This document shows positions 11,320 to 22,600 of a DNA stretch of 64,000 nucleotides, piece by piece. Origin of the DNA: Klebsormidium nitens (lineage: Eukaryota > Streptophyta > Klebsormidiophyceae > Klebsormidiales > Klebsormidiaceae); NCBI GenBank assembly GCA_000708835.1, contig DF237045.1:124001-188000 (forward strand). The letters run 5' to 3'. Every line of letters begins with the position of its first letter. Position 1 is the stretch's first letter. The notes under the pieces are model-generated. The model did no database searches. It was not told the origin of the DNA and was given only the letters and a program-made list of their open reading frames with translations. The position numbers and the translations under genes were made by a program.

Positions 11320-13360
11320 TCACAGGCCCGGCACCAAACACCTCGGGCACGTGCCGTCCGTCGTTGCGTAACCAAACACTCTCTCCAAGCACTCGCTGTG
11401 GTAAAAATGCCCGCAAACTAGGATGGAGTGCATGGACACCTCATCGGGGTACGTATCGCTCTCCCCGTGGCTCGTCGCCCGGCAATACGGCGACCGCTCG
11501 AGCAACGACAGCCGGCAGGCGCCGCACGCGCCCACATCCTTAGCTGGCCACGTGTCCCCCTCCCATTCGTCGGGGTACACAAACGTAGCCCCCGCTTCTG
11601 ACGCGCGCTCCGAGAAGCTTCGGGCCAAACTCCGGAGGACTCTGCTGACCGGCGCCGTGATGATCTCTGGCTCGAGCACCGGCGAATAGCTGCGCTCCAC
11701 GTGGCTGCTCCTCAGCGGGCCGTTCTCCGCCCGCACTCTGCGCGCCGCCGCAACCACCCCACCATTCCGCACGTTCGACGCTCCGGCGGCCTTCTCCGAC
11801 GTTCTGATGATGCTGGGAGCCGACGGGCTCTTCCGGAGCTGCCCTTTCGGCAGCCCGCTCTCGTTCTTGACACCAGCGCTCTTCGGCCCCGCAGTCGCAC
11901 GTCGCCTGCCCTCCGGTGGTGTCAACGCCCTCCTTCCGCTTCCCACGGACGCTGCCAAACTGCCCGCCGTGCCGGCCCGCTTTTGGCCATCCCACAGGGC
12001 TTTCGTCCGGCTAGCCACCTCCGTACCAGGAACGGCTCGTTTTACCGGAGTCTTATTTGTCACCTTTTCACCAGCTGTAGGAATCGCTCTTCTTTCTGGA
12101 ATCTTGTCCGTCACATTATCCCCAGACGTAGCCAAAGCCTTGCTTAGACTTCGACCCGCAGGACTCACCGCCGCTCTTCCAAACCCTACGCCGACCCTTT
12201 CGGCCGTCCACGTCCGCCCAACGACCGGATTCCCGTTCGACTTCGGCAGGGCCTTTTCGGCCGACACTGCACGTTTCTCGGCAACACCAGACCCTCTCTG
12301 CAAACCGACTCTCCCATTTTGTTTCTGTTGCTCATCTCCTTTCCCTCCCACAGCGGGCGCCGTTTGCCTACCATTCGGCTTCACTTTGCCCCCCGAGACG
12401 GCCGCTCTGGCAAGGCTGCCCTCCTTCTCCGTGCAAGACGGCTTTTGCTGCTCACCGCACGGCGCATCCGGGATCGACGCATCCCCAACCGATGCATCCC
12501 AGGGCTTCGGTCCGACGCACCGCTTCCGACCACCGACCGTTGGCGCTGTCCCTTTCGCTCCTGGCGACGCTTGCGAAACGGGCCGCTTCAACACCGTTGA
12601 ACCTCTGGCATTTTGCTTAGTATGTAAATCTCCCTTAACCCCGCTTCCAAACCTTGCAGGTGACTGACACTTCGGGCTGGCACCTCGCGCGTCAACCCCT
12701 GTGCATTCTTTCCTCCGGTTCTCAGAGTTGGTCGTCCGGGCAGGGGGATCCCCCTGTGGTGCAATTGCCCCTGAGGCTTCCTCCTTCTTCTTGTTCACTG
12801 GACGGTTATTGTGCACTGCGGAAGCCCCCCCAGGAGCATCTACCCTCTTAGGAAGCGCTCCGGTTCGTTGCGACTGGCTGTAGAAACTTCGCCGCTGTCC
12901 AGTCAGAGCGCGCCCCGAGACCCCACCGCTCCACCCCATCGCTTTCTCTACGGCCGCTTCCTTCCTTTTCTCCTCTGGCCGTGACGTCTGCGGCCTCAAC
13001 TCATGCCCCTCGGCTTCCGCTACACTGACCGCTCTTTCCACATCACTCCCGTTCGTCCTTTCCGAAACTCCCTTCTCCTTGTCGCCGTCACCAACCGCCA
13101 ACTTGCTTTCGGGACCCTCCGCCAGAGTGCCGCTCTCCGCTTCATAGGCGATAGGAGCCTTGGACTCAGGTTCTACAGCCACCGTCCCGGTAGATTGTTC
13201 ACTGGCCGAAGGTTGAAGGGATCCCCCTGGGGATGTGATTGCAACGGGTGGGTCTTGAAGAAGGTCCGCCGCATGGGAAAGTGCCAAGGCCAAGGAGGGG
13301 TCTACTGGGCACTTGGCTGAGAAGTGGGCGTCTTTTGGACTGGCTTCGGCGGGGAATGCT
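11320..13360 (-). CDS. Long RING-H2 finger protein, probable E3 ubiquitin ligase (5' exon missing)
   Basis: A single long exon, 13360 down to a TGA at 11320-11322, encodes 679 residues. Most of it is low-complexity, basic and rich in Ser, Ala, Gly, Lys and Pro, so likely disordered. The C-terminus is a RING-H2 domain: CGAC, then about 31 residues, VCGHFYHSEC, 14 residues, CPRC, i.e. C-x2-C, C-x-H, H-x2-C, C-x2-C. The sequence LLERSPYC between the first metal ligands resembles a plant RING family that has LLTEKSPW at this point. The exon begins after the acceptor TTTTACAG at 13361-13368, with one base of a split codon. The open frame continues upstream but has no ATG there, so a first exon ending in phase 2 must lie above 13.5 kb; I could not identify it. 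Confidence 0.75.
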
Positions 13361-13545
13361 CTGTAAAAGGAGGAAGAGCGAGAGACCAGATTAGGCCTTT
13401 CCAAAACAAGTAAAAGGCGTCTTCTCTACAAGAGAGATGGACTGGCTTCCGCAGTGACTGCTCTGCCAAAGGAGGAAGAGCAGAGCATCTGAAATGGCCG
13501 TTCCGGGAATGTCAAAGACGTCTTCTGAACAAAGCTCTGAAATTT
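13330..13545 (-). repeat. Tandem copy of the 5' edge of the RING gene's main exon
   Basis: The real acceptor and exon start (CTTCCTCCTTTTACAG|AGCA on the minus strand, edge at 13360) is repeated about 102 bp upstream (CTTCCTCCTTTGGCAG|AGCA, edge about 13462). Both are followed by GAAGCCAGTCCA. The AG is kept in the copy. Confidence 0.8.
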
Positions 13546-15962
13546 CCAAGTTATTCTGGAAAAATGTAGCGGGCACAGGACTTTGAAGACTCGATTTCTT
13601 AGGTCCAAGCAAAGCACGAGTGCATTCAACATGGCCCTTCGACGATCGGCTCACGACAATCAGATGGAGTAGATGTCAGTACTTGTCAGAGCGGAAAAGA
13701 AAAAGGGTTACAAGACCATTGAAAAATCTACCAATGTAAAACCTGGCAAGGCTGCGACTCGGGCGCCATGTGCCGAAGGAAGGGGCTCAAGTGCAGCCCT
13801 TCAAGGTGGCAACTACTTGTGCGCCAAACCAGACTCTGGTCACCAAAACCAAAATAACTCGGAGAAAGAGAGTACAAACAGTTGGTGGCTACTGATGGAT
13901 TGTGGTTCAGTCTGCATATTGTCCCAACAGTGAAGAGAGATTTCAGGTGCCTGAAAATCTCGTCAAATTGTGCAGAGGAGGCCACTTCTGCATGCAGATA
14001 AGTCAGACACGCTGTGTCTCCTCACAATTCCTAAGCAGCAACGGGCTGACTTACATGCATTCGAGAGACTGAACTTCCGAATGAGTTGTTGTTCATCAAT
14101 GATAGTCAAGGTTTGGGTTTGACAGCACTTGGCACTCGGATTAACTTCCAAGTTCCAAGTCCGTCGAAAGGATACAAGAATCTGCCTGTCTGGCAGAAAT
14201 TCTTATCCGAGGTCCTTAACCAAGAAACGACATATAGAGTGTGGCGGCTCTAATTATCTAAATGAAATCTCATTAAAAGTGAGGGCGTAATCACAACTGC
14301 TTATGATCTGCACGTCGACCACTCGCAGCACTTGAACAAAACATTGTCGCCTAAAATCCTGGTGATTCCTGTCCTCTCAAAGAGTGAGTTTCTGCACCAA
14401 AATCCTCTTTTGAAAGCACCCCAGCAGTTAAATGGACAGGCATAATGACCAGGAGGAGGCTGGTAGTTGAACTGCGGACAAATGCCGCCACGACAACCGG
14501 GAAGCAAGTAACCAGATTCTATACCGGACGAATTTCAAAAGGAAAACCCCTAGCATGTAGCCACAAGGAAGTTGCCGTCAATTTGCGCATCCTGCATTCT
14601 TGAGCATCCGGCCACATTAGACCAGAACCCGCCTCTTACCAAGAAGTGCATCGCTGCCTAAACGAGCCCAGTGAATGAACTTACTCATGGGAGGCTTCAG
14701 GATCTTGCTTAGAGCTCGACCTGCCACAGACCAGGCCCATGGTTTGTTCTGAGGGTTTTGTTCCCACCTGCCCAGGGTTGAAGTCAGGAAACTAGGACCG
14801 TTTTGCGGTCCTGTACTACATTTTCTTTATATCTCAATTCCAAGAAACACTTTAACATACTTAACCAAACAAACTTCCAGTTGTGCGCAATGCTGAAATG
14901 TGGGCGGCCTGGCTAGAAGCTACAAGAGATGAACAAGCCTCGACCATCATCCGACCCCATTGCGCTGCCCGCGGTTTTGGACGCGGCGCGCCAGTGCATG
15001 GCGGATTCATTCTCCCGAGTGCGCGCGTGCTAGCGTTCATATGTCAGCATTTATGGAGCCTTATTGAGGTAGGTACGTACCAGGGTGACCCCTCCCCAGA
15101 CCCTGGGTACCGTAGTACGTACCAGTTGGTACGTGAAGCTACGTGCCAGCCTGTCATTGCATACCTGGCCAATCCTCTGATGTCACCGTTCCGGTCGCGC
15201 GACCAGTTTGCTCAAGCAAGAGCGGGTGTCGAACCACGGAAGCCCCGGGAAGCCTAGACATTCTCGGGTCTTCCGTATGTTGAACTGGCCCCTAAATCTA
15301 GTTTCAGTCTGTGACTGAACTGAATCACACTGGTTTCGTATCCAGCTCTAGAAGGTTCGGACCCTCTCCTGGGGCTTCCAGGTTCGACACCGCAGCTTCT
15401 ATAAAGCGGTGGCGTTACCTTTTCTTCGGGCCTTGTTTCGGAGTCTTCCCTCAGCTTTATGGTCTTGCTCCAGTATGAAAGTCTGCCTCACAGGGCCCCA
15501 GCCTGTCGCGTCACTTTTCTTATAAAGTGACTTGGAAACTGGCGTGGAGTGTCCCAACGGGCACACGCCCTCCCGCCACGTCGCGTCACTTTGCAGTCAT
15601 GATTGGCTGCAGGCGAAAAGGGAAGGTGCTCTGCAGCTCAGGTACGAACCCCACAAAAAGGACAGGGGGGCAGCGTCCTTCCTGCATTTCGATCAGAAGC
15701 AAGTCCACATTTGAGCAACCCCGCATTGGCGCTCTCACATTTCCAGCAAGAAAGAAGAAGAAGCGAAGGTTTCACAAGTCAATTTAGGTCCACAGAAAAG
15801 CAGTCTGAGGACAAAGAAAGTAGATCAAAGCGCTGAGCAATCAGGTTGCGAAGAAAAAGGGCGCAGAGCAATCTGATTGAACAGGAAGTTCTGGCTGACA
15901 ATCTGGTCAAAGGAGCGGTTTCAGCTGACAGACAAGCAGGGATTGCGCAGAAGGCGGCCAGC
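13546..15962. other. Region between the divergent RING and PLATZ genes
   Basis: This should hold the missing first exon of the RING gene and both promoters. I see no convincing coding exon. Around 15070-15150 there is a cluster of short repeats of GGTACGTACC type. Between 15340 and 15400 a GGTTCGACACC string resembles a tRNA B box, but no tRNA fold could be made. Confidence 0.35.
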
Positions 15963-17723
15963 ATGATTGCGCCTATGCCAGCTGAGATGAGAGAGATGGG
16001 GGATTGTGAGATGGATTGCAGGACGGGGCCTCTGTGGCTGTCGGCCCTCCTTCAGGCGCGGTTCTTCACGACGTGCAAGTTGCATGCTAGCAGTGGGAAG
16101 AGCGACAAGAACATGTTCTGCATAGATTGCGCAGAGGAATGCTGCCCTAGCTGTGTCCCCGAGGAGCACGAGGGGCATCATGTGGTTCAGATCAGGAGGT
16201 CTTCTTATCACGAGGCGGTGCGTGTGTCGGACATCCAGAAGCTGATTGACTACACGCAAGTGCAGCTCTATGTCATCAATTCTGCAAGGTGAGAAGTCTT
16301 TTCTCGGTTTAAGGTTTGTTCTTCCTAAGTTTGACTGGTCAGATTACACAATGCCAGTGCAGAGTTTCATTGGGGGAAAGTTGGAGTTGTTTGCTGGTTT
16401 GTGCCTAAGCGCCTCTCATTGTGTTGGTGTTTCTGTGACACTTGGCCATTTGAAGATTTTGTTCAGCAGCAATCTTGACCAATCTTTCTTGACCAATCTT
16501 GACTGACATTCTTGGAGCGGGTATGCTGCTGTGTTTCCCAAAAAACCATCGTTGTCCTCATTTGGCATTCATCGTGTCTTCCTTGTTCTCTGAGCCCCTG
16601 TGCTTTTTCAAAGAGATTGTTCTGATCATATTCCATATCTAATTGGTACTAGCTATTCTGATGTTGGCCCCATTTCTTGTAAGACCCCATTATACGTTCC
16701 ATAGCATTGCTCCGGTTGCTGTTACTCTAGTGGATATTGGTTGTTTTCATGATGGTCTCAAACATTGGTTTTCAACAAGTCTTCCTTTTGACAGCCCTTC
16801 CTGTCTCTCTCTCAATGTGCGTCAGTCTGGTGCGTCAGTCTGATTCAGTCACGCTTCCGATGATTGTCATCTTACATGTTGCCTGACATTGTATCCCTTT
16901 TTCTTTCTCCAGGATCATCTTCCTCAATGGTCGCCCCCCACCGCGCCCCATGAAGGGCGCAGAGTTCCTGTGCGAGATTTGCGGTCGCATGCTGATTGAG
17001 GACTTCAGGTTCTGCTCCCTGGGGTGCAAGCTCTCTGCCATCCATGCAAACCCTCGGGAGATGGGGCTGAGCATGTCCCCTAGGCCAGGGGCGATGAAGG
17101 TTCTTGACGAGAACGAACTCAACCACGTGCAGAAGAAGTTCATCATAGTCAGAGGGCAGAAAGTGTCCCCTGGGAAGCAGCAACTGCTCAAGAAGAAGGC
17201 CTCGCCGAAGAAGTCCCCCAAACCAGCGTCTCCCAGAGCAGGAATCAAGGAGGGTGAAAGGGAAGGGGTCAGCAGGAGTGAACGGTTACAAGCGCTGCTC
17301 AGTAGATTGCAAGACAAGCAGGGGGCGAGGACGGTGCAATTGGGGCAGGGGGTTGGGTCTGAGTCGGAGCAAGGGCTGCGGGAAGAGCTGAGAAACTTCT
17401 TGCTGGAGCTGTCGACGGCAGACAGTCTCAGCAGGGACAGTTTGGAGGAGCGGGAACGGGCGCTGCCCCTGAAGAAGCGGCATAGAGGGGAGGACTCCTG
17501 GGGCACTCCCCCTAGACGGGGGGCCCGTGTAGACTCCTCAGAAGAGAGCACGAGCGTGGACTCAGGGCGGCCGTATCGGGCGGTGGTCAAGATCAACGGG
17601 GCTAGTCAACGCATCGCAATGCCGCCCATGGAGGAGGAGGAAATGGGCAGCGAGGGGTCGTGGGAGACTCCTCCGCGCTTGAACAAGAGGAAGGGTGTCC
17701 CACATAGGGCGCCCGTCTGGTAG
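15963..17723 (+). CDS. PLATZ-family plant zinc-binding transcription factor
   Basis: Two exons, 15963-16288 and 16913-17723, give about 378 residues from the first in-frame ATG; an upstream exon cannot be excluded because the frame stays open to 15846. PLATZ proteins are plant-specific zinc-dependent repressors that bind A/T-rich DNA. The domain is clear: PLWLSALLQARFFTTC, MFCIDCAEECCPSC, HEGHHVVQIRRSSYHEAV, IQKLIDYTQVQLYVINSARI across the intron, then RPPPRPMKGAEFLCEICGR and FRFCSLGCKLSAI. The Cys and His ligands of both zinc clusters are present. The C-terminal half is long, charged and rich in Lys, Arg, Ser and Pro, longer than in most land-plant members. Splice junction: TCTGCAAG|GTGAGA and CTCCAG|GATC, splitting one Arg codon. 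Confidence 0.93.
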
Positions 17724-19659
17724 ATGCGTCAGGGCTTAAGGTGTAGATACTAGGGTTTATTGGGGCAACCTTTGTAACGCTGTAAAGGTTCAAGAGAGAG
17801 CACATTTCTGTTGGTGGCAGGGCCATCTGTTACAGCTAGGGTTGCAAGTGACATCCAATTGCTTGCTGCAATGTGGTTGGCTGGCGATGAGTCACTAAGT
17901 CTTGGGTGGCCGCGAATTTGTACCATAGGGATAAGCAAAGGTAAAAACAGCCAACTATTTAAGAAGTGGAGTATTCTGTGAAAGCAACTCAGCTGAAAAC
18001 GATTCGAGACACGCAAATGCACAGCTAGCTTCCTTGTATAGGACAACTGCTTGATAGTCAATATCATAGAAGCCTAATTGCTCACTCCATATTGTGAAAA
18101 CTGTACGTGCCTGTTAGCACCAGATGTTTAGATTGTATTGTACATACTCGATTGTCAAAAGCTTGAAGATTCAATGCGAGCTCTGCGTGACTCAATTTAG
18201 AATTCACCAATATTCACTTGGTTGCATTCTGCTTAATATTCGGCTCTCTTGGATGTGACATGTTCACTACCGCGCATATTTCAGCGCAGTATTCAGCATT
18301 GAATGCCCGCTGCCTTTGCGCTCCTCATCAAATATGCTCAATGCGCTTTTGATTATGCTTGCAGCTTGATGCAAATATCGGACCAGGCTCATGCATGATG
18401 CATCTAGTCTTAGACACATGATGGGTCATATATTTGTCATGACATGAGGCCATGCCATCGAAGGAGTACGTGTATAGATATATGAAGTGCATTTGCACGA
18501 TGAAAATTCGAACTTTACAGATTTGAGTGACGTCTTATGTCTATGCAATTGCATGATCAAATTAGTAAACTCGTGTCCAATCCACCCGGGCCATGTGTGA
18601 AACGACTATAAGTCTAGCTAGGTGCAATGAATGATCAGTTCTGAGCGCTGGGGGCTGAAGAAAGTTTAGAAATGATGCGTTGATTCTCATTTTGCAAAAC
18701 GGCGGCAGCGGCGGTAGCGCCATGACATATTAAGCATGGGCGATATTAGCTTCCATGGCATACATTGAATGTAGATTAATCGATCTGACATGCCAGTCGG
18801 ATCGATGCTTTGCTCATGCTATAATCAGCTTCATGCGTGATCGTCACGCCATGGATCCGACACTGTCAGTGAAGTGAATGATATTTCAAAACTGCATGTA
18901 CATCCGGATACATCATGTTGGGACGATACGATCAGCCATAATGATGGCCGACACTTTGCAATGACAGGAAACCTCAATATCAGGCACACATGCATATGCA
19001 TGTGGTAAGTAGTGAGTGACAGGGCCGCTGCCAGCTTGTCAACGGAGGTTTTACTGAAGCTTAATTGTGCATACCCATCATCGTTGCCGGGCTCAATGTG
19101 AACCGAAGTATTGGGTATGATGGAAACTCCACTTTCACGCAATCTTGGTTGCTTTGACTTGGCAAAGTGGCACAGACGCATGCCACGGTGCCAATACTAT
19201 GATAGCTCAGCGCTTAATTCAAGCTTGTGATACCTCAGATCCCAGTCTTTTACAACGCCGCCTGACCAAGCTTTTCAGGAAAAACCGGACGCATTCACCA
19301 GAGATGTCTCACTTTAGCACGTCCGACTCCAATGCATTTCAATCACTAGAAGCGGTTGCACGCAATTGCCCCTGCACTTTTACTAGGTATCGTTTTCGAA
19401 ACTGCTATACCGCAGATCCTGAGACAACTGATCCCCCAACGACTGTAACCCCAAATGACCCTAGCTCGCAATCTTTGCTGGCCGACTTGATCATTGACTA
19501 CGGTTATCATCGGAGTTCTTACGGGTGGCTGCATATCGTACTCCCGGAGCACGAGTTTTTAACCCATTCCTACCAAAGGCACCCGCGTATAGCATTCGTG
19601 ACTATCAATGCGCTAACCCCAGCGCTAACCCCCAATCGCCCCTGTTCCTTCCGGACCCC
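17724..19659. other. Intergenic between convergent PLATZ and BCAT genes
   Basis: This AT-rich spacer of about 1.9 kb includes the PLATZ 3' UTR. No gene or structured element was recognised. Confidence 0.45.
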
Positions 19660-22600
19660 TTATGACAGCTGTATGGTCCAGCCCAGCGTGTCTGGACTGC
19701 GCCCCGTTTGCAGATCCGTCAGCGTTTTGTACAAATCCTGGGCGACCGGGCCTGGCTGGCCCGTGTGGTATTCCCTCCTGCACAGCAAGTTGAGAGTCGC
19801 CATCAATGCGAGTTCCGTGACACCTGTCCCCAAACTTTGGCGCTGCTTATTGATACAAAACGCTTGGAACAAGCCCTAGGCGGCCGGTTCTTGATCTTTG
19901 ACCGGTTGATGTTTACTGGCCCGCTCCGTTCGCCGGTTGTGCCAAACTCTTCGGACAGATGTGGCCAGATTCGCCGTGCATTCCAGTTGCCGAACACGAT
20001 TACGTCCAGCCTTACCTTAAAGCAACAAAGCAACAGAGAAAACACACTCGAGAAATCGAAACAAGCAGCTTCTACTCACTCGACAATCAGCGACCCCAGC
20101 AGCCTTTGGGTTCCAGATCAGAAAGTCAACAATCTCCATATCCATATCAAGTTAACCTTCTGGTGCTCTTCCGTTGGTTTCACAAACCAGCGACACAGCT
20201 GACATCATCAAATACCTAGCTCGTGACGCTGCCTGCTTACCAGACACTGTGCAGGCAGTTGGCAACGTCCATTGCATCGAGCTTTGATTCTCGAACTTGC
20301 TTAGTCAGCAGATACTCGACCCTCTTGTTTATCTCAAGCCAGCTTATGTTCATAAGCTGATCCCGAGCTGTCATGCCGGTGCAAAGAAGAAGAGAACTAG
20401 TTTGAGCTTACTAAACTTTCACCTGGCTGTACATGGGGCAACGAGCACACCAATTCCGTGCATGATAAACACTTCGCAGCCGTATGCAGAAGGTTCAGAC
20501 CCTCACTTTTTCCCTTGGTACGTCACGCTCCCGACCGCCGAGATGACGACGGCCGTCCCCGTGCAAAACACCTCGTCGCCCGCCAACAGGTCCTCGATGC
20601 TGACGCGCTCCTCGCTGACGTCGAACCCTTTGCTGCGCGCCAGCTCCATCACGCTCTTCCGAGTGATGCCCGGGAGGATCGTGCCTTTCAGCTCGGGGGT
20701 CACGATGGTCTTACCCTGGGGTCGATTTGAAAACTGGGTTAGGGACCGGTGGTCACACCCGACAAGTCCTCTTCTTGGGAAAACAAGTGCGTAAATCAGA
20801 GAAAATTCTCAGAAGTACTGCCGGAAAGAAACCGTGCCTTTCAGCTCGGGGGTCACGATGGTCTTACCCTGGAATGGGGCTAAGGAGTCGGTTAAGGACC
20901 GCGCTTGGAGTGACAAAGACCATGTCCTTCTAATCAAATCCGTCGTTATGTAACGAGGAATTTAGGGGTGATACGGGTGCAACTGTGACCTCGGGGGTCA
21001 CAATGTTTTATTTGAATCGAGTTTGAGGCGGGACTAGGGACCGGGGTTAGCGGTGACGCCTGGAAGAAACATTTCCTTTCTGACAGCCCAGGTCCCAGGA
21101 GTTGATTCGAAGCGGGTACAGACTGGCCGTGGTGCAGTATGCTGTCAAAACCTGCAGATCCCGCATGTGATACATTGCAGACTGGCAGAGCGACAGCTGG
21201 TCCCTGCAATGCATCCGAAGTAGAACTGTGCGCACTTTCAATGATGGCAACGTTGAGTGGGTCACTGCCCAGGAGACGGGTAGAGTTGCTTTGGCACTTC
21301 GGTGGCGGAGTATGTTAACCTTAGGGTTACCGTCTCGTTTTGTTTGAGGCCTGGGGCATCGACGGAACTCAACATAAGCACTGATCGGCGCAGAATCGAG
21401 AACTAGGAGCGGAGCGCACCTTGACGACGAAGATGTTGCAGGACGACACCTCCTCCACGTACTTGTTCTCCACGGCGTCCAGGTAGATGACGTCAGCAAA
21501 GCCCTGCTTCTTGGCGTTGAGCTGCGTCATGAGCACCTGTGGGTGGAACATTTAGCTGATGTCAGCGCCAGACTGACCCTGTGCTTCGTTGCGAAGCTTG
21601 GGTGTACATTGTATGAGGTGGACACCAATCCTTTGAAAGTGGCGGTATTCAGCACAGGTATGGACACAAAATCCCCAAAGAATTGGCGTATGAGAGAGGC
21701 AGGCGACAAGAACGCTGTGGACCGTTTAAAGACCATCCAGCGCTCCAAGGAAAATCGTTAGTCTGTATCAAGATTTCAACAAAGCGAGCCTACCACTCGG
21801 AACCACTAGCAATTAGTAGCCCCTGACCTTCTTACACCTGACGTAACCGCCTGCATGCCCGGAACAATTTTCAATAACCCAGATACGGAAAGGGCCTAGA
21901 TCAATATAGTCGATGCATATGGACAACATTTGACCAGGTGGGTCGGAAGTCAGCTAGGCCTCTTACGGCCTTTTCACAAGGGAGAAACCGGAGTTTGACC
22001 GGAGTTCAACCGGGGTTCGACCGGAGTTTCAAGGTGCCAGGTAGGCAGACTTTTACCCAATCAGTGTCAGGTACTTGTCCAGGTCACTCCCACATGGTGA
22101 ATGAAAGTTGCAATCAAACTCCGGTGCTGTGAAACCGGCTGGGCCGAGTTTTTCCAGCCCGGCGGAAAAATGTACTCAATCTGTACAGGTTCTGTACAGT
22201 AGCTTGTACCTGACCTCCAATTTCCGCCACGGTGGCAGGCACCACAATCCGCGAGCCAATCAGCGTGCGAGTTTGACCTCCGGAAAACTCCGGTCGAACT
22301 CAGAGGCCTCCGGAGGCCTCTGAGTTTTTTGCCCCTAGCCGGAGTTTGACCGGAGTTCGACCGGAGTTTGGAAATCCGACGTGGCACAAACTCCGGTCGC
22401 AAAAATGTTAATGAACGACCTGAGTTTGAACTCCGGTCAAACTCCGGTCTCTTGTGAAAAGGCCGTTACTCGAAACCTCTACATGCTACTGTTCTTCTCC
22501 ATCTGGAAGTTTGGACCGTTCACTCCACTTCCACATTAATTCTCTTGTGGCAACAACACCAAAGGCTTCTTGGACGTGACCTTTCAACGGACAGTCGAGT

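Noticed and set aside
15340-15400. B-box-like GGTTCGACACC as a tRNA gene
   Set aside because: No A box at the right distance and no cloverleaf. A similar string near 31376 also fails.
19145-20219. Three long overlapping plus-strand open frames
   Set aside because: They overlap the last BCAT exon (minus strand) and its intron. The minus-strand frame there gives the canonical BCAT C-terminus, so the plus frames are shadows or chance.
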